From Acidihalobacter prosperus (GTDB taxonomy: Bacteria > Pseudomonadota > Gammaproteobacteria > DSM-5130 > Acidihalobacteraceae), in contig NZ_JQSG02000006.1 in assembly GCF_000754095.2 (NCBI RefSeq), positions 45,650 to 109,649 on the forward strand: DNA of 64,000 nt, read 5' to 3'. Made by a program: the position numbers and the translations under genes. This document shows, piece after piece, positions 62,292-64,000 of this stretch (its first letter is position 1; each line of letters starts with the position of its first letter). The notes under the pieces were generated by a model. The model searched no databases. It was not told the DNA's origin and worked only from the letters and a program-made list of their open reading frames with translations.

Positions 62292-62912
62292 ATGTTCGGC
62301 ATCCAGCACTACGACAGCTTCATCGCCGCGATCCTCGTGTTCCAGCTGATCCCCGGCGCCGGCACCATTGCCATTCTCAACGCCACCGCCCGCAACGGCA
62401 TCGGCGCGGGCCTCGGCGCGGTGCTCGGCACGCTGTGCGGCGATCTCGTCTACATGCTAGCCGCCGTCGCCGGACTGGCCGCCCTGATGCACGCCAACCC
62501 GGAACTGTTTCGCGTCATGCAGTGGTTCGGCGCCGGCTATCTGATGTGGATGGGCCTCCAGCTGCTGCGACGGCCGGTCCACGCCGAGCCTGCGTGGGAC
62601 GAACCGAAACAATCCGCCTGGCGCTATTTCCGTCAGGCGCTCGCCGTCAGCCTCACCAACCCCAAGGTAATGCTGTTCTTCGTCGCCTTTTTCCCGTTGT
62701 TCCTCGGCCCCGGCGCCTCGCACGTCACGCTGGCCGCGATGATGCTGCACGTCACGCTGCTGAGCTTTCTCTACCAGGCGGGGCTGGTGACGCTCGGCAA
62801 CGCCGTCGCCCGGCGGCTCAAGGGCATGCCCTTCGCGCGCGTCCTCGCCACGCGGCTGGCCGGCGTGGCGCTGATCGGTTTCGGCATCAGGCTGGCGGCT
62901 GGCAACCGCTGA
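62292..62912 (+). CDS. LysE/RhtB family amino-acid exporter
   Basis: 206 residues with six predicted helices. The LysE signatures IPGAGTIAILNATARNGIG and GAGYLMWMGLQLLRRP, and ALAVSLTNPKVMLFFVAFFP, are clear. It exports amino acids or derivatives such as homoserine lactone or threonine. GGAGAACC precedes the ATG by eight bases. Its 3' end overlaps the convergent P-loop gene by 26 bp. Confidence 0.9.
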   Translation: MFGIQHYDSFIAAILVFQLIPGAGTIAILNATARNGIGAGLGAVLGTLCGDLVYMLAAVAGLAALMHANPELFRVMQWFGAGYLMWMGLQLLRRPVHAEPAWDEPKQSAWRYFRQALAVSLTNPKVMLFFVAFFPLFLGPGASHVTLAAMMLHVTLLSFLYQAGLVTLGNAVARRLKGMPFARVLATRLAGVALIGFGIRLAAGNR

Positions 62913-63414
62913 CGCCGCGATCAGACTCCACATCCGGCAAGCGGACAGCCGCGCTCACGATATCCACACGGGCGAACCCCTCCACTTGCATCGGCGGCTC
63001 CAACTGCGCAAAAACGCGGCGGATGGCTTCCACCGGCACCCGCTCGCCTTCGGGGCGCGCTTGATTGCGTTGCAACGCCGTCTCTAGCGAAACATCGATC
63101 CAAACCGCAACCGCAGGGATACGATGAGCCATCGCGAGATCCAGCGCACGCTGCCGATGCCTGCGGCGAGGGAGTGCCGCATCGAGAAAGATTGCGTCGT
63201 CTTCAAGGCGAGAGCGGTTGTCGCGAATCCAGCTCGTCTTTCCGCCACCTTGAATCCCGCACACCAGATACAGCACCCCGCCTTCGCCGGCTTCGCGCAG
63301 CGCGTATTCAAGGTCGGTATAAGCGCGCGCCCGCGCCTGTCTGCCGCGCGCCTCGGTCCACACGATGCCTTGCGGCGTCTGCAGATAATGATCGGGATTG
63401 ATGTGCGCTTGCAT
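62887..63414 (-). CDS. P-loop kinase-like AAA ATPase
   Basis: 175 residues from the ATG at 63414. The P-loop is GIQGGGKTSW at residues 53-62, preceded by a hydrophobic strand (GVLYLVC). An AVAVWIDVSLETALQRNQAR segment follows, as in small-molecule kinases and zeta-toxin-like proteins. The frame is open upstream but that part overlaps a broken acetyltransferase. The phosphate acceptor is unknown. Confidence 0.75.
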   Translation of the reverse strand: MQAHINPDHYLQTPQGIVWTEARGRQARARAYTDLEYALREAGEGGVLYLVCGIQGGGKTSWIRDNRSRLEDDAIFLDAALPRRRHRQRALDLAMAHRIPAVAVWIDVSLETALQRNQARPEGERVPVEAIRRVFAQLEPPMQVEGFARVDIVSAAVRLPDVESDRGVSGCQPPA

Positions 63415-63482
63415 GCCGGAAACAGTCCGATCGGTGTATGGTGTTCCGGCCGTGAAACGGGGCGTTAGTTCGGCGTCCTGCC

Positions 63483-63726
63483 TTACGATGCGAATACAAG
63501 TTCGTGGAAATACTCTTCCTCGCCATGGATCACGAAGCCCATGCGTTCGTAAAGACGCCGCGCGCGTTCGTTCGTCTTGAATACGCTCAAGGAGAGAGGG
63601 CGCCGCATGGTGGCGGCTCGCGTCAGAAGATGCCGAAGCCAGATACAGCCAACGAACATCGTCTCCCAGGCGGACGAATGTGCAGGCCGCAGATGGCAAT
63701 GATGCAACAAGCTGCGAGGCGCACAT
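63483..63726 (-). pseudogene. GNAT acetyltransferase remnant with frameshift
   Basis: The leftward frame ending at 63483 shows the C-terminal half of a GNAT enzyme: LSLSVFKTNERARRLYERMG and FVIHGEEEYFHELVF. The preceding part (CTFVRLGDDVRWLYLASASS, 63690-63625 region) lies in a different frame. No start of the acetyltransferase is seen in either frame, so it is truncated and frameshifted. It lies between the partial peptidase gene and the P-loop kinase gene. Confidence 0.65.
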
Positions 63727-63737
63727 TTACCGCCTAC

Positions 63738-64000
63738 TCACGCCTGTGGCGCCACATGGAAGGCCTCGCGGTAGATGGCGGTATGCAGTCGGCCGTCGGC
63801 TCCCACGTAACCTCTGTACATGCCCTCGCTATTGAATGGGAGCGCCATGTTGCCGGCACGGTCGACCGCGATCAGGCCGCCCGATCCGCCAACGGGCGCC
63901 AATAACCGTTCGACCACGTCGTTGGCCGCAGTTTCCAGCGTGTGCCCGGCCCAGCGCATGCGCGCATCGATCTCGTGACCGGCGACGTAGCGCATGAAGA
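63738..64000 (-). CDS. Isoaspartyl peptidase/plant-type asparaginase, C-terminal end only
   Basis: The frame is open to the right edge of the window; the visible C-terminal ~85 residues include HTLETAANDVVERLLAP and GGLIAVDRAGNMALPFNSEG followed by MYRGYVGADGRLHTAIY. This is the end of the beta subunit of Ntn-type isoaspartyl peptidases, which cleave isoaspartyl dipeptides and asparagine. The autocatalytic Thr and the rest of the protein lie outside the window. Confidence 0.85.
   Translation of the reverse strand, partial: FMRYVAGHEIDARMRWAGHTLETAANDVVERLLAPVGGSGGLIAVDRAGNMALPFNSEGMYRGYVGADGRLHTAIYREAFHVAPQA

Overview
The window is high-GC DNA of gammaproteobacterial character: compact ATGA-overlapping operons, an RND pump with its TolC-like partner, a TonB/ExbB/ExbD system, an ECF sigma pair and a Fur-family regulator. 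The taxon cannot be fixed from the sequence. Visibly AT-richer patches at 1-5 kb, 25.5-28.4 kb and 59.6-62.2 kb look acquired.

Layout. 1-5.06 kb is the right end of an integrated element: a partial MT-A70 adenine methyltransferase, a cytosine methyltransferase broken by one in-frame stop, an MmcB-like protein, a DUF1643 protein and a tyrosine integrase abutting the 3' end of tRNA-Thr(CGU). 5.1-25.4 kb holds a Fur-family gene and a large divergent nitrogen-scavenging locus. 26.2-29.3 kb has a cytochrome c'/b561 pair and a truncated DotA/TraY conjugation gene. 29.4-39.2 kb has an FAD protein, an RND efflux operon and tonB/exbD/exbB. 39.5-47.3 kb has a short asparaginase-like protein, a MOSC protein, an SDR, a CheX/CheY/CheA-like sensory trio, an EAL phosphodiesterase, an orphan ABC ATPase and upp. 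47.3-59.4 kb is mixed housekeeping with several broken genes. 59.6-61.9 kb is a small AT-richer island (ArsR regulator, epimerase, NIPSNAP, monooxygenase). The window ends with a LysE exporter, a P-loop protein, a broken acetyltransferase and a partial isoaspartyl peptidase.

The most interesting system is the divergent locus at 5.6-25.4 kb. Leftward operon: a BMP/NupA-type ABC importer (ATPase, two permeases, Tat-exported binding protein), adenine deaminase, AtzF-type allophanate hydrolase and a ThiO-type oxidase. Rightward operon: a three-subunit molybdenum hydroxylase with purine-type active-site residues, an exported purine nucleoside permease/phosphorylase-fold protein placed between its subunit genes, a ureidoglycolate lyase-family protein, a cyanuric acid amidohydrolase/barbiturase, XdhC, a biuret hydrolase-like protein, AtzG, AtzE, AtzH and a MocA-like nucleotidyltransferase. 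Together these look like import of nucleobases, oxidation and deamination, opening of a six-membered cyclic imide, and stepwise release of its nitrogen as ammonia through carboxybiuret/biuret, dicarboxyurea and allophanate.

The 387-bp region between the operons carries two back-to-back sigma-54 type -24/-12 elements, an NtrC-like enhancer between them, and a near-identical 18-bp dyad-like operator beside each promoter. This suggests nitrogen-limitation control plus a substrate-specific regulator encoded elsewhere. Functional assignments rest on recognised family motifs and context; no searches were run.
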